DNA from: Arthrobacter sp. FB24
Lineage (GTDB): Bacteria; Actinomycetota; Actinomycetes; Actinomycetales; Micrococcaceae
Direction of reading: 5' to 3'
Assembly (NCBI RefSeq): GCF_000196235.1
Contig: NC_008541.1
Coordinates: 1,364,001-1,428,000 of the forward strand
Length of the DNA stretch: 64,000 nt
A program made the position numbers and the translations under genes. The notes beneath the pieces were generated by a model, which saw nothing but the letters and a program-made list of their open reading frames with translations, was not told the origin of the DNA and searched no databases. This document shows, in pieces, positions 44,229 to 52,944 of this stretch (the stretch's first letter is position 1; each line of letters opens with the position of its first letter).

Positions 44229-46082
44229 CTAGTCCTCGATAGTGGCGATCACGGCACCGGCGGAAACCGTCTCGCCCGCGATGGCGGCCAGGCCGGTAAT
44301 GGTGCCCGCGCGGTGGGCCGTGAGGGGCTGCTCCATCTTCATCGCTTCGAGCACGACGACGAGATCACCTTCGGCAACAAGGTCGCCTTCCACGACGGCC
44401 ACCTTCACGATGGTCCCCTGCATGGGGGAGGTCAGCGAGTTGCCGCCCGCAGCAGCCGCCGGTCCGCCGGAGCGGGAACGCTTCTTGGCCTTGGCCGGTT
44501 TGCCCGAGCCGCCGCCGGTGCTGAACGAGCCGAGCGACGCCGGAAGGACCACTTCAAGGCGTTTGCCGCCCACCTCGACGACAACGCGCTGGCGGTCTCC
44601 GGCGTCGGAAGCTTCACCTTCGGCGCCGTCAGGCGTCCACGCCGGAATGTTGTTGACGAACGCCGTCTCGATCCAGCGGGTGTGGACCTTGAACGGTCCT
44701 TCAGCCGGGGCGAAGTCGGGGTTGGTGACCACTGCGAGGTCGAAGGGAATGACGGTGGGGATGCCCTCGACCACCATCTCCTCCAAGGCCCGGCGGGAGC
44801 GCTGCAGTGCCTGCTCGCGGGTGGCGCCGGTGACGATCAGCTTGGAGAGCATCGAGTCGAAGTTCCCGCTGATGACGTCGCCCTGCTCCACGCCGGAGTC
44901 AATCCTGACGCCGGGGCCGGTGGGGTTCTTCAATGTGGTGATGGTGCCGGGGGCGGGCATGAAGTTGCGGCCGGGATCTTCGCCGGTGATGCGGAACTCG
45001 ATCGAGTGTCCGCGGACCTCGGGATCGTCGTAGCCGAGCTTTTCGCCGCGGGCCAGCCGGAATTGCTCGCGGACAAGGTCGATTCCGGTCACTTCCTCGG
45101 AGACGCAGTGCTCCACCTGGAGGCGGGTGTTGACCTCAAGGAATGAGATGGTGCCGTCCTGCCCCACCAGGAACTCGCACGTTCCGGCGCCCAGGTAGCC
45201 GGCCTCCTTGAGGATGGCCTTGGACGACTCGTAGAGGCGGCGGTTCTGCTCTTCGGTCAGGAAGGGCGCGGGCGCCTCTTCCACCAGCTTCTGGTTGCGG
45301 CGTTGCAGCGAGCAGTCGCGGGTGGAGACCACCACGACGTTGCCGTAGGCGTCCGCCAGGCACTGGGTTTCGACGTGCCGCGGGGCATCCAGGAATCGCT
45401 CAATGAAGCATTCTCCGCGCCCGAACGCCGCCACAGCCTCGCGGACGGCCGATTCGAACAGCTCCGGAATTTCCTCGCGCGTGCGGGCCACCTTGATGCC
45501 GCGGCCACCGCCGCCGAACGCCGCCTTGATGGCCACGGGCAGGCCGAACTTGTCCACGAACTCGAGGATCTCCTCCGCGGACTCCACGGGATCGGCGGTG
45601 CCGGGGACCTGAGGTGCACCCACCTTTTCGGCGATGTGCCGGGCCTGGACCTTGTCGCCGAGGGCGGAGATTGCCTCCGGGGAGGGGCCGATCCAGGTGA
45701 TGCCCGCACCGATGACCATGGCGGCGAACTGTGCGTTTTCGGCCAGGAAGCCGTAGCCCGGGTGGATGGCGTCGGCGCCGCTCTGGTGCGCCACTTCGAT
45801 GAGCTTTTCCATCACGAGGTAGGACTCGGCAGCGGTGTTGCCGCCCAGTGCGTAGGCCTCGTCCGCCAGGCGCACGTGCAGGGCGTCGCGGTCCGGGTCG
45901 GCGTAGACGGCCACCGAGGCGATGCCTTCGTCCCGGGCGGCGCGGATGATGCGCACAGCGATTTCACCGCGGTTGGCGATGAGGACTTTGCTCAGCCGCT
46001 TGGAGCTCGTCAGGGCGGCACCTGCGTGGCTTGGGGCGGTGGACTGCTCTGGACTTGCGGACTGCTCCGAATTTGCTGACAA
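44229..46082 (-). CDS. accC: Acyl-CoA carboxylase alpha subunit (biotin carboxylase + biotin carrier)
   Basis: A 617-residue protein that carboxylates its own biotin with ATP and bicarbonate. Biotin carboxylase core: '[18 protein letters not shown]' near 32, ATP-grasp '[14 protein letters not shown]', '[19 protein letters not shown]', '[12 protein letters not shown]'. The biotin carrier domain ends the protein, with EAMKMEQPL and the biotinylated Lys582, 35 residues from the C-terminus. The start is TTG 46082: AAGGAG lies 6 bases before it. A 25-residue Ser/Ala-rich leader precedes the core. Its beta subunit (accD) and epsilon (accE) are 10 kb away, with birA beyond. A dyad shared with accD lies 90 bp upstream. 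Confidence 0.96.
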   Translation of the reverse strand: MSANSEQSASPEQSTAPSHAGAALTSSKRLSKVLIANRGEIAVRIIRAARDEGIASVAVYADPDRDALHVRLADEAYALGGNTAAESYLVMEKLIEVAHQSGADAIHPGYGFLAENAQFAAMVIGAGITWIGPSPEAISALGDKVQARHIAEKVGAPQVPGTADPVESAEEILEFVDKFGLPVAIKAAFGGGGRGIKVARTREEIPELFESAVREAVAAFGRGECFIERFLDAPRHVETQCLADAYGNVVVVSTRDCSLQRRNQKLVEEAPAPFLTEEQNRRLYESSKAILKEAGYLGAGTCEFLVGQDGTISFLEVNTRLQVEHCVSEEVTGIDLVREQFRLARGEKLGYDDPEVRGHSIEFRITGEDPGRNFMPAPGTITTLKNPTGPGVRIDSGVEQGDVISGNFDSMLSKLIVTGATREQALQRSRRALEEMVVEGIPTVIPFDLAVVTNPDFAPAEGPFKVHTRWIETAFVNNIPAWTPDGAEGEASDAGDRQRVVVEVGGKRLEVVLPASLGSFSTGGGSGKPAKAKKRSRSGGPAAAAGGNSLTSPMQGTIVKVAVVEGDLVAEGDLVVVLEAMKMEQPLTAHRAGTITGLAAIAGETVSAGAVIATIED

Positions 46083-46171
46083 GGCGTCTCCTTCTTTCCT
46101 TCAGGGAGCCTAGCGCGATTTTGAGGGTTCCGCCGATATTACTTGCGGATTCCGCGCGTAAAGCTCCGGAC

Positions 46172-46192
46172 CTTTGTAGGGATGCTACAAAG
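46172..46192. promoter_or_regulatory. Dyad upstream of accC, shared with accD
   Basis: CTTTGTAG (46172-46179), 5-base spacer, CTACAAAG (46185-46192): perfect 8-bp arms. The core TGTAG-N5-CTACA is also found upstream of accD (58389-58403). It sits between the maf stop and accC start, about 90 bp before accC. Confidence 0.65.
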
Positions 46193-46206
46193 AGCTGCGA
46201 ATTGCC

Positions 46207-46893
46207 TCACTCCGCGCGGACATCGGCGGGGTCTATGGCGCCGCCGGTCCACAGTTCGGTGATGCCCACCTGCGCCTGGCCCAGCAGCCCGCGAAGGGTG
46301 GAAATGGAAAGTCCGACGACGGTGTGGGGGTCGCCGTCGACCTTCCGGATGAAGGCCCCGCCGTAACCGTCGATCGTGAAGGAGCCAGCGCACTGGAGCG
46401 GCTCGCCGGTGCCGATGTACGCGTCGATTTCTTCGACACTCATGTCCATGAAATGGACTTCGGCGGAGGTCACGGAGCCCAGCGTGGCGCCCGTGCCGGA
46501 AGCGGAGTCGCCGTCGGCGTCGTCGTCGAGCTCGGTGTCGCGGCAGTCCACCAGCCAGTGGCCGGTGTGCAGCACGCCCATGGCGCCGCTCATGCGCAGC
46601 ATCCGCTCCTTGGCGACGTCGGCCGTGTACGGCTTGCCGTGTGCCTCTCCGTCGAACTCAAAGACGGAATCGCAGCCGAGCACCAGAGCACCCTCCGCCT
46701 CGGGCAGTGAGGCCACGGCCTCCGCTTTGGCTCGTGCCAGAAGCAGGGCGGTGTCGTGCGGGTCCGTGACGCCGTAGCGGGCCTGGACTGCGTCCTCATC
46801 CACGTCGGAGACGAGGATTTCGTGCCGGATGCCGGCATGGCTCAGCAGCTTGGTGCGTGCGGGGGACTGGGAGGCAAGAATGAGGCGGGTCAC
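46207..46893 (-). CDS. maf: Maf-like nucleoside triphosphate pyrophosphatase
   Basis: A 228-residue cytoplasmic enzyme of the Maf/HAM1 superfamily that hydrolyses non-canonical or modified nucleotides to monophosphates. Motifs: LILASQSPARTKLL at the N-terminus, 'SDVDEDA', 'VLGCDSVFEFDGEAHGKP' and 'QCAGSFTIDGYGGAFI', ending 'VVGLSISTLRGLL'. An acidic insertion (about 119-135) lengthens one loop. GTG 46893 has no ribosome site but TAGGCT lies 6 bases upstream, so it is probably leaderless. It lies upstream of accC with a 124-bp gap that carries the accC promoter region. Confidence 0.92.
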   Translation of the reverse strand: MTRLILASQSPARTKLLSHAGIRHEILVSDVDEDAVQARYGVTDPHDTALLLARAKAEAVASLPEAEGALVLGCDSVFEFDGEAHGKPYTADVAKERMLRMSGAMGVLHTGHWLVDCRDTELDDDADGDSASGTGATLGSVTSAEVHFMDMSVEEIDAYIGTGEPLQCAGSFTIDGYGGAFIRKVDGDPHTVVGLSISTLRGLLGQAQVGITELWTGGAIDPADVRAE

Positions 46894-46905
46894 CGGTCCA
46901 GCCTA
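46894..46905 (-). promoter_or_regulatory. Candidate -10 of leaderless maf mRNA
   Basis: TAGGCT (46900-46905, minus strand) ends 6 bases before GTG 46893; no Shine-Dalgarno sequence is present. Confidence 0.55.
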
Positions 46906-46994
46906 GTTCCCCCTGAGTCGCATTGTCGCTCGGTCTTTTCGCTCAGGTCTTTAGCGCTCGGCCTATTGTCGGAGGTCGGCTGGATAGTTGGTTC

Positions 46995-47300
46995 ATGGAC
47001 GGGAACCAGGGACCGCAGGGGGAACCAGCAATGGCCGGACGCGATGAATACGATCTTCAAAGTCTGAAGGCGATGCTCGACTGTTTGCTGAGCAGTGTCA
47101 GGACGCGTCTCGAAGTGGCAGCTGTGCTGAGCCATGCGCCCACCGCTACGTCAGGGGTGGGTACCACGCCGATGGCATCCCGAGCGGCTGACCGGCTTCG
47201 GCATGCCGTGATTCGTCTTATGGCAGCTAATGCCAGAGCGGTGGACACCAGGGCAGCCGGTGCCAGAACAATTGATGTCACAGCCCAGAGGGACACTTGA
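46995..47300 (+). pseudogene. Open frame in phase with the HNH gene, cut by TGA
   Basis: This frame begins at ATG 46995 (MDGNQGPQG) or ATG 47031 (with GGGGG upstream) and ends at TGA 47298-47300. The HNH gene continues in the same frame one codon later and starts with the similar MDGN. Its helical content (SLKAMLDCLLSSVRTRLEVA) would suit the variable N-terminal part of DUF222 proteins. It may therefore be the 5' part of one gene broken by a stop, or a separate small gene. No other homology is recognised. Confidence 0.45.
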
Positions 47301-47303
47301 CCT

Positions 47304-48743
47304 GTGGACGGGAATTCGGGGTCCGAAGCGGTACCGGCAGCAGTGGAGTGCTGTTGTGCTTGCGGCCGGTGGCGTGAGCCTGCAGGGGATGCGTTTGAGG
47401 GGGACGGTGCCCGGCTGATTGATGAGATCCGGGCCTTGGAAAACCACAAGTCTGCCCTCGCTGCCCGCCAGGCCCGGCTGGCTGTCGCATTTGACCAGCA
47501 GCAGCGCCGCCAACGGTCTGCTGCCGGAGCACCCGCAGACCAATGCGGGGCAGGTGTCGGAGCGCAGATCGCGCTCGCCCGTCGCGAATCCCCGGCTAAC
47601 GGGAGCCGGCTGTTGGGCCTTGCCAAAGCTATGGTGACCGAGATGCCCCGGACCCTCGCAGCCCTGGAGACCGGGCAGTTGAACGAGTGGCGGGCCACGT
47701 TGTTGGTGCGCGAAACCGCCTGCCTGTCGGCGGAGGACCGCTGCGCCGTGGACGAGGAACTCGCCCCCGACACCGGCGCCTTTGACGGGGCAGGGGACCG
47801 CCGAATCATCGCCGCGGTCCGAGCCGCGGCTTACCGCCGTGACCCCCGTTGTGTCACCCGGAGGGCCAGTCACGCCGCAGCCGAACGCCACGTCAGCCTT
47901 CGTCCCGCTCCTGACACCATGTGCTACCTGACCGCCCTGCTGCCCGTCGCGGCGGGCGTCGCCGTTCACGCTGCCCTTGTCCTGAACGCGGAGTCTGTCC
48001 GCAGCAGCGGAGACCCTCGCTCTCGCGGACAAATCATGGCCGATGACCTGGTCGAACGCGTCACCGGGACGCCGGGCGGCTTTACAGGCATCGAAATCCA
48101 GCTCGTCATGACTGATCGGGCCCTCTTTCAAGGTGACAGCGAACCGGCACGCCTCCCCGGCTACGGTGTGGTCCCAAGCGGCTGGGCCAGAAACATCATT
48201 GACCGTGGCGGAGCTGCGCCTGCTATCCGGGATCAAGCCTTCAACACTTGGATCCGTCGTCTGTACACGGCCCCTGCCACGGGCGAGCTGGTGGCAATGG
48301 ATTCCCGCGCCCGGCTTTTCCCCGCCGGACTCCGCCGCTTCATCGAGGCACGCGACGACACCTGCCGCACGCCCTTCTGCGACGCCCCCATCCGCCACCT
48401 GGACCACGTCGTCCCCTGGCACGGCGGCGGAGCCACAACACTGGACAACGGCGCCGGGCTCTGCGAGGCCTGCAACCACACTAAGGAAGCGCCGGGCTGG
48501 AAGGCTCACCCGTTGAACGCGCCAAACGCCAAGGGTGGGGCGAGGCATGCCATCCGGTTGACAACGCCCACCGGCCACAGCTACCGATCCACTGCACCGC
48601 CGTTGCCGGGAATCCAACGCGGCAGCCCGGCCGCCGACTCCGGAGAGCCGGAAGGGGTTCGCCAACGGAAAGAGCTTCGACATCGCGCCAAGATACACAG
48701 GCGAACCGTTCGGTCGCTGCGCGGTGCTCCATGCGCGGCGTAA
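47304..48743 (+). CDS. DUF222 / HNH endonuclease domain protein
   Basis: A 479-residue protein. The helical DUF222 region (about 35-300: '[30 protein letters not shown]', '[37 protein letters not shown]') is followed by an HNH domain at about 350-400: [23 protein letters not shown], then [15 protein letters not shown]. The Cys pairs bind zinc, and His-Asn-His make the nuclease site. These proteins are abundant in Arthrobacter, often in several copies; their role (possibly selfish or mobile) is not known. GTG 47304 has a poor ribosome site and sits one codon after an in-frame TGA, so the gene may be truncated at its 5' end. The C-terminal tail is Arg-rich. Confidence 0.85.
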   Translation: MDGNSGSEAVPAAVECCCACGRWREPAGDAFEGDGARLIDEIRALENHKSALAARQARLAVAFDQQQRRQRSAAGAPADQCGAGVGAQIALARRESPANGSRLLGLAKAMVTEMPRTLAALETGQLNEWRATLLVRETACLSAEDRCAVDEELAPDTGAFDGAGDRRIIAAVRAAAYRRDPRCVTRRASHAAAERHVSLRPAPDTMCYLTALLPVAAGVAVHAALVLNAESVRSSGDPRSRGQIMADDLVERVTGTPGGFTGIEIQLVMTDRALFQGDSEPARLPGYGVVPSGWARNIIDRGGAAPAIRDQAFNTWIRRLYTAPATGELVAMDSRARLFPAGLRRFIEARDDTCRTPFCDAPIRHLDHVVPWHGGGATTLDNGAGLCEACNHTKEAPGWKAHPLNAPNAKGGARHAIRLTTPTGHSYRSTAPPLPGIQRGSPAADSGEPEGVRQRKELRHRAKIHRRTVRSLRGAPCAA

Positions 48744-48807
48744 ACACGACACGGGCCGCAAGAAACGGCCGCTCAAGACCGCTTTTCATGACACGGGCAC
48801 AGAAACA

Positions 48808-48843
48808 GGGCCGCCCGCCGATCGGGTGATCAGCGGGCGGGCC
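48808..48843 (-). terminator. GC-rich hairpin between HNH and MMPL genes
   Basis: GGGCCGCCCGCCGATC and GATCAGCGGGCGGGCC pair over 16 bases with two mismatches around a GGGT loop. It lies 22 bases beyond the MMPL stop and could end that transcript, or the convergent HNH transcript. Confidence 0.55.
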
Positions 48844-48865
48844 GGAACGGACTCGAAGAGGACTG

Positions 48866-51397
48866 TCAGCGTGCGCCGACCTCTTCCGCTTCTGTCACGA
48901 CGGCGGTCTCATCCTTCCGGAGTTTCGTGCCCTCCACGTCGACGTCCGGCAGGATGCGGTCCAGCCAGCGCGGGAGCCACCAGGCCTTTTCGCCGAGCAG
49001 GTACATCACGGCCGGAACGATCGTCATCCGGACCACGAAGGCATCAATCAGCACACCGAAGGCCATGGCGAAGCCGAGCGGCCGGACCATGTTCAGATGC
49101 GAGAAGATGAAGCCGGCGAAAACGCTGACCATGATGATGGCGGCCGCGGTGACCACTGCAGAGGCATGGCTGAAACCGCTCCGGACGGCGTGCTTTGCCG
49201 ATTCGCCGTGCATGAACGATTCACGCATGCCCGAGGTAATGAACACCTGGTAGTCCATGGCGAGTCCGAAAAGGACACCGATCAGGATGATGGGCAGGAA
49301 GCTCAGCACAGCGCCCGGATTTTCGACGCCGAACACCATCCCCAGCCAGCCCCACTGGTAAACGGCAACGACCGCGCCGAACGCAGCCGCAAGCGAGAGC
49401 AGGAACCCGCCGGTGGCCAGCAGCGGCACCCAGATGGAACGGAACACGAGCAGCAGCAGGATCAACGAGAGGCCCACCACAATCGCCAGGTACGGCGGCA
49501 GCGCGTCGCCGAGTTTGGTGGACACATCGACGTTGCCGGCGGTCTGGCCGGTGAGGCCGATGCTGACGCCGGTGGAATCCTTGATCTGGTCCTTTTCGGC
49601 GCGCAGTTCGGAGACCACCTGAACGGTGCTCGCACTGGCCGGGCCTTCATTCGGGATGACCTGGAACACTGCGGTGCGGCGGTCCTCACTCAGGGCCAGG
49701 GGCACGGCGGCCGTGACATTCCCGGTCTCGCGCAGTATGTCCGCGACGTCGAACTGCTTGGCCTGCGCGTCGGCCTCGCTGAGTCCCTCAGGGAGGTCGC
49801 CCACCACGATGATCGGGCCGGTCATGCCCTCGCCGAAGCTCCGCTTGGTGACGTCGTAGGCCTTGAATGCCTGTGAGGCGACCGGCTCGGAACTGGCGTC
49901 AGGCAAAGCAAGCCGGAGCTGGCTCGCCGGCAGTGCCATGACTCCGAGCAGCACCACGCCGGCCAGCAGGGCCAGCCACGGGTGGTTGGTGACGATGCCA
50001 CCCCAGCCGTGGCTGCTGCGGTATTCGTCCCTGGCCCGGTCCTCGGTTTCGTGGCCGGGGGCCGCATTGTGCCTGGCAGCCTTGGCCCAGGCCCGCTTGG
50101 AGATCAGTTTCCGGCCCACGAGGGAGAGTACGGCCGGCGTCAGGGTCAGGGCCACGACGACGGCGACGCCCACCGTTGCTGCGGCCGAGAGACCCATCAC
50201 GGCCAGGAACGGAAGGCCCGGGACCACGAGGGCGGCGAGTGCGATGATAACGGTCAGGCCGGCGAAGAGCACGGCATTGCCGGATGTGCCCGTGGCCAGC
50301 GCCACGGATTCCTCCGGGTCCATTCCGGAGAGCAGCTGGCCGCGGTGCCGGTTGACGATGAACAGGGAGTAGTCGATCCCGACGGCAAGGCCGAGCATTA
50401 GCGCGAGCATCGGGGAGATGGAGCTCATGTCGAAGGCGCCGCTCAGGGCGAACGTGGCACCCACGCCGACGGCCACGCCGACGACGGCCATGAGCAGCGG
50501 AAGCCCGGCAGCGATCAGGGTTCCGAGCATGATGATCAGGACCAGGGCTGCCACGGCGATGCCGATGATCTCGGCTGTGCCAAAGAGTTCGGAGATGTCC
50601 TCGCTGATTTCCTTGCTGGGCAGCGCGGTGACGTTGGCGGCGGACACCTCCTTGACGATGTCCTGGACTTCCTGGCGGACCTCGGGGTCGAGGCCGTTGA
50701 TCGACGTCTTGAACTGGACCTGCGCGATCGCGGCCTTGCCGTCCTCGGAGACGAAACGCAGGCCCTTCGAGGCCTCGAGCTCGCGCGTGCCAAGGGCCAG
50801 CTTTGCCTCGCCGGCTTCCAGTTCCTTTGTGCCGGCGTCGAGCTTTGCCTGGCCTTCGGTAAGCGCTGCCTTCTGCTGGCCGAGCTGTGCCTCGATCGCG
50901 GCGGGCGGCAGGCCTGCGGCCACCATCTGCTGTTCGGCAGCTTCCAGCTGGGCCTTCCCTGCGGCGAGTTCGGCTGCGGATTGTTCCAGCCGGGCCTTGC
51001 CGGCAGCAGACTGCTCCTTGCCTGCGGTGAGGTCGGCGGCGGCCTTGTCCAGCTGTGCCTGGGTGGCGAACGGGTCGACCGTGCCTTGGACGTCGGGGAG
51101 GGTCTTGAGCTTGGTCAGCGCAGCCGTGACGGCGTCCTTCCCGGCTTGGCTGAATTGTGCGTCGTTGGCTTCGAACACAACGCTCGCGGAGCCGCCGGAG
51201 GACGAGGGGAGGTCGCTCTTGAGCTTGTCCGCCATCCGCTGCGTCTCGGTGCCCGGGATCTGGAAGTTGTTGGACAGGGTGCCGTGGAAGGCCGCAGCCG
51301 CGCCGCCGACGGCCAGCATGACGGCGAGCCACACGGAGATGACAAGCCAGCGGTGCCGGTAGGAGAACTTGCCGAGGCGGTAGAGCAAAAGTGCCAT
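48866..51397 (-). CDS. MMPL/RND-family transporter with coiled-coil insertion
   Basis: An 843-residue membrane protein with about 12 helices in two halves. Helix 1 (about 18-38) is followed by a large outer domain; 'GLAVGIDYSLFIVNRHRGQL' near 330 and 'LFGLAMDYQVFITSGMRES' near 720 are the charged transmembrane motifs that relay protons in this family. An unusual feature is a heptad-rich segment in the first outer domain (about 110-215, repeating 'AGKAxLExxxxEL'), predicted to be a coiled coil. MMPL proteins export lipids or drugs. It starts one base after the stop of its TetR regulator, so the two form an operon. Confidence 0.9.
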   Translation of the reverse strand: MALLLYRLGKFSYRHRWLVISVWLAVMLAVGGAAAAFHGTLSNNFQIPGTETQRMADKLKSDLPSSSGGSASVVFEANDAQFSQAGKDAVTAALTKLKTLPDVQGTVDPFATQAQLDKAAADLTAGKEQSAAGKARLEQSAAELAAGKAQLEAAEQQMVAAGLPPAAIEAQLGQQKAALTEGQAKLDAGTKELEAGEAKLALGTRELEASKGLRFVSEDGKAAIAQVQFKTSINGLDPEVRQEVQDIVKEVSAANVTALPSKEISEDISELFGTAEIIGIAVAALVLIIMLGTLIAAGLPLLMAVVGVAVGVGATFALSGAFDMSSISPMLALMLGLAVGIDYSLFIVNRHRGQLLSGMDPEESVALATGTSGNAVLFAGLTVIIALAALVVPGLPFLAVMGLSAAATVGVAVVVALTLTPAVLSLVGRKLISKRAWAKAARHNAAPGHETEDRARDEYRSSHGWGGIVTNHPWLALLAGVVLLGVMALPASQLRLALPDASSEPVASQAFKAYDVTKRSFGEGMTGPIIVVGDLPEGLSEADAQAKQFDVADILRETGNVTAAVPLALSEDRRTAVFQVIPNEGPASASTVQVVSELRAEKDQIKDSTGVSIGLTGQTAGNVDVSTKLGDALPPYLAIVVGLSLILLLLVFRSIWVPLLATGGFLLSLAAAFGAVVAVYQWGWLGMVFGVENPGAVLSFLPIILIGVLFGLAMDYQVFITSGMRESFMHGESAKHAVRSGFSHASAVVTAAAIIMVSVFAGFIFSHLNMVRPLGFAMAFGVLIDAFVVRMTIVPAVMYLLGEKAWWLPRWLDRILPDVDVEGTKLRKDETAVVTEAEEVGAR

Positions 51398-51398
51398 G

Positions 51399-52124
51399 TC
51401 AGAGCCGATCTGCGAAAGGGGTGGCGGTGGAGTTGTTGGCCGTGGTGCTGGCCTGGGGCGTTTCGGGGCGGGCGAATCCGGAGCCCAGCATGCTCATGGA
51501 ATCGATCAGGAGTTGCCTGAGGATGGAGAGGGAGTCCGCGGTGAGGGACCCGCCGCACCGGGCGAACCAGACATCCATTGCAGCCTTGCCGCAGGAGATG
51601 AGGGAACCGGCGAGCGCGCGCAGATAAAGTTCGTCGAATTCCGCACCGGGAGTTTGGGCGAACCGTTCGCGGGCAGCGTCGATGATTTCCGCGGTGCAGT
51701 GGTCCCATGCTTCCAGTTCGGAGCGGTTGAGCTGCGGGTTGGACTGCGCCAGGCTGTACAGCTCGGCCATGGGGGCCACGGTCATGGGGTCGGCAAGCTG
51801 GATCAGGGCCGCCCGGGCCGACTCCAGGATGGGCTCGTGGGCTGGCCGCAGCCGGAACTGCGCAAGGGCGTGGTCCAGGAAACCGTGGGTCACCGCTGCC
51901 AGGGCCGCCTCCGTGCTGCTGAAGTAGTTGAAGAAAGTGCGCCGGGAAATGGCGGCGGCCTCGGCAATGTCCTCCACCGTGAAGTTACCCGGTCCCTTGC
52001 TGCGTAAAAGCTGGAGGGCGGCATCGGTAATGGCCTGGCGCGTTGCCGCCTTGTTGAGTTCACGTCGCGAGGGTGTTGCGGTGGCGCCGGAAGCCTGGCC
52101 TGGCGCGTTCTGTGAAGGGGTCAC
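51399..52124 (-). CDS. TetR/AcrR-family repressor of the MMPL operon
   Basis: A 241-residue regulator. The helix-turn-helix is at about 27-72 ('TRQAITDAALQLLRSKGPGNFTVEDIAEAAAISRRTFFNYFSSTEAAL'); the ligand-binding C-terminal part is less conserved. GTG 52124 has no ribosome site but TAGTGT lies 6 bases upstream, consistent with a leaderless mRNA. Two copies of TTACACT-N2-GTGCA cover and precede this -10, which fits self-repression. It is followed after one base by the MMPL transporter gene, so the likely inducer is the transporter substrate. Confidence 0.92.
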   Translation of the reverse strand: MTPSQNAPGQASGATATPSRRELNKAATRQAITDAALQLLRSKGPGNFTVEDIAEAAAISRRTFFNYFSSTEAALAAVTHGFLDHALAQFRLRPAHEPILESARAALIQLADPMTVAPMAELYSLAQSNPQLNRSELEAWDHCTAEIIDAARERFAQTPGAEFDELYLRALAGSLISCGKAAMDVWFARCGGSLTADSLSILRQLLIDSMSMLGSGFARPETPQASTTANNSTATPFADRL

Positions 52125-52136
52125 GGCATTACACTA
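52125..52136 (-). promoter_or_regulatory. Candidate -10 of leaderless tetR-mmpL mRNA
   Basis: TAGTGT (52131-52136, minus strand) ends 6 bases before GTG 52124. It overlaps the first operator copy. Confidence 0.55.
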
Positions 52137-52160
52137 CGTGCATTTTTACACTCTGTGCAA
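52129..52160. promoter_or_regulatory. Tandem operator of the TetR-MMPL operon
   Basis: TTACACTACGTGCA (52129-52142) and TTACACTCTGTGCA (52146-52159) are 17 bp apart. The second is part of the near-palindrome TTACAC-TCT-GTGCAA. The first covers the -10, so binding by the TetR protein would block its own promoter. Confidence 0.65.
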
Positions 52161-52178
52161 GTTTGTCGTAAGCCCGAT

Positions 52179-52207
52179 TCACAGCTTCCTGACAGCTGGA
52201 TGACAGC
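52179..52207. promoter_or_regulatory. PhoP-like triple direct repeat
   Basis: TCACAGC (52179), TGACAGC (52190) and TGACAGC (52201) recur every 11 bp. This is the heptamer + 4-base layout of mycobacterial PhoP boxes (TCACAGC-N4-TCACAGC). It lies about 100-125 bp before the secreted-protein gene at 52306, in an activator position. Confidence 0.6.
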
Positions 52208-52305
52208 TGTTCCCTAAGTGAATGCCGCACCCTTGAGGAAGGTAGGCGAACTGTAGCCACCAACGGAAGCAGCAAAGTTGCTGCGGCAGATCGAGGAGAC
52301 GTGCC

Positions 52306-52857
52306 ATGTCAAGCAGGAAGAAGTTGGGCCTCGGCCTGGGAGCCGCTGCCCTGGTTGTCGGGGCCGGGATCGGCATCAGCGGGATTGCGTCGGCCGCAAC
52401 CACGCCAACGCCCACTCCGTCGACCAGCGCGTCGGCCAATACGAATGCGGACGGCCACGACCGCGGGCACAAGGGCGGCCGGCACGGACACGGAGGGGGC
52501 GTGCAGGCATCGGAGCTAGCTGCCAAGCTCGGTGTTGACGAGGCAAAGGTCACCGAGGCGCTCAAGACGTTCCGTGACGCGAACAAGCCGGCCACACGTC
52601 CAGCCGAGGGCACGAAGCCGGACAGGGAAGCCATGGAAGCGGCCCTGGCCAAATCCCTCGCGGAGTCACTGGGCATTGAGGAATCCAAGGTCACTGCCGC
52701 ACTCGAGGAGCTGCGCACGGAGGCGCAGTCTGAGCGCGCTGCGGCACTCAAAACCCGGCTGGACAAGGCAGTCGCGGACGGCAAGCTCACCCAGGCGGAA
52801 GCGGACGCCGTCACTAAGGCCGTGGAGAACGGCGTGATCGGAGGCGGGGGCCACTAG
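52306..52857 (+). CDS. Secreted small helical protein
   Basis: A 183-residue protein with a signal peptide (MSSRKKLGLGLGAAALVVGAG..., cleavage after GIASA near 30). A Thr/Pro/Ser linker and a His/Gly-rich segment (DGHDRGHKGGRHGHGGG, about 49-65) follow, which could bind metal ions. The rest is helical with two similar units: 'ASELAAKLGVDEAKVTEALKTFRD' and 'AESLGIEESKVTAALEELRT', then 'LDKAVADGKLTQAEADAVTKAVENG', a DUF2680-like repeat. GAGGAG precedes ATG 52306. Function unknown; the upstream PhoP-like boxes suggest envelope or phosphate/pH control. Confidence 0.82.
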   Translation: MSSRKKLGLGLGAAALVVGAGIGISGIASAATTPTPTPSTSASANTNADGHDRGHKGGRHGHGGGVQASELAAKLGVDEAKVTEALKTFRDANKPATRPAEGTKPDREAMEAALAKSLAESLGIEESKVTAALEELRTEAQSERAAALKTRLDKAVADGKLTQAEADAVTKAVENGVIGGGGH

Positions 52858-52885
52858 GGCGTCCCGGTTAGCCGAACATACTGAA

Positions 52886-52926
52886 ACGCCGCAGTCCCCC
52901 GGGAACATCCCGGGGGACTGCGGCGT
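52886..52926. terminator. Bidirectional terminator
   Basis: ACGCCGCAGTCCCCCGGG and CCCGGGGGACTGCGGCGT pair perfectly over 18 bases around AACAT, between two convergent genes. Confidence 0.9.
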
Positions 52927-52944
52927 CGTTAACCAAGCCTGATA

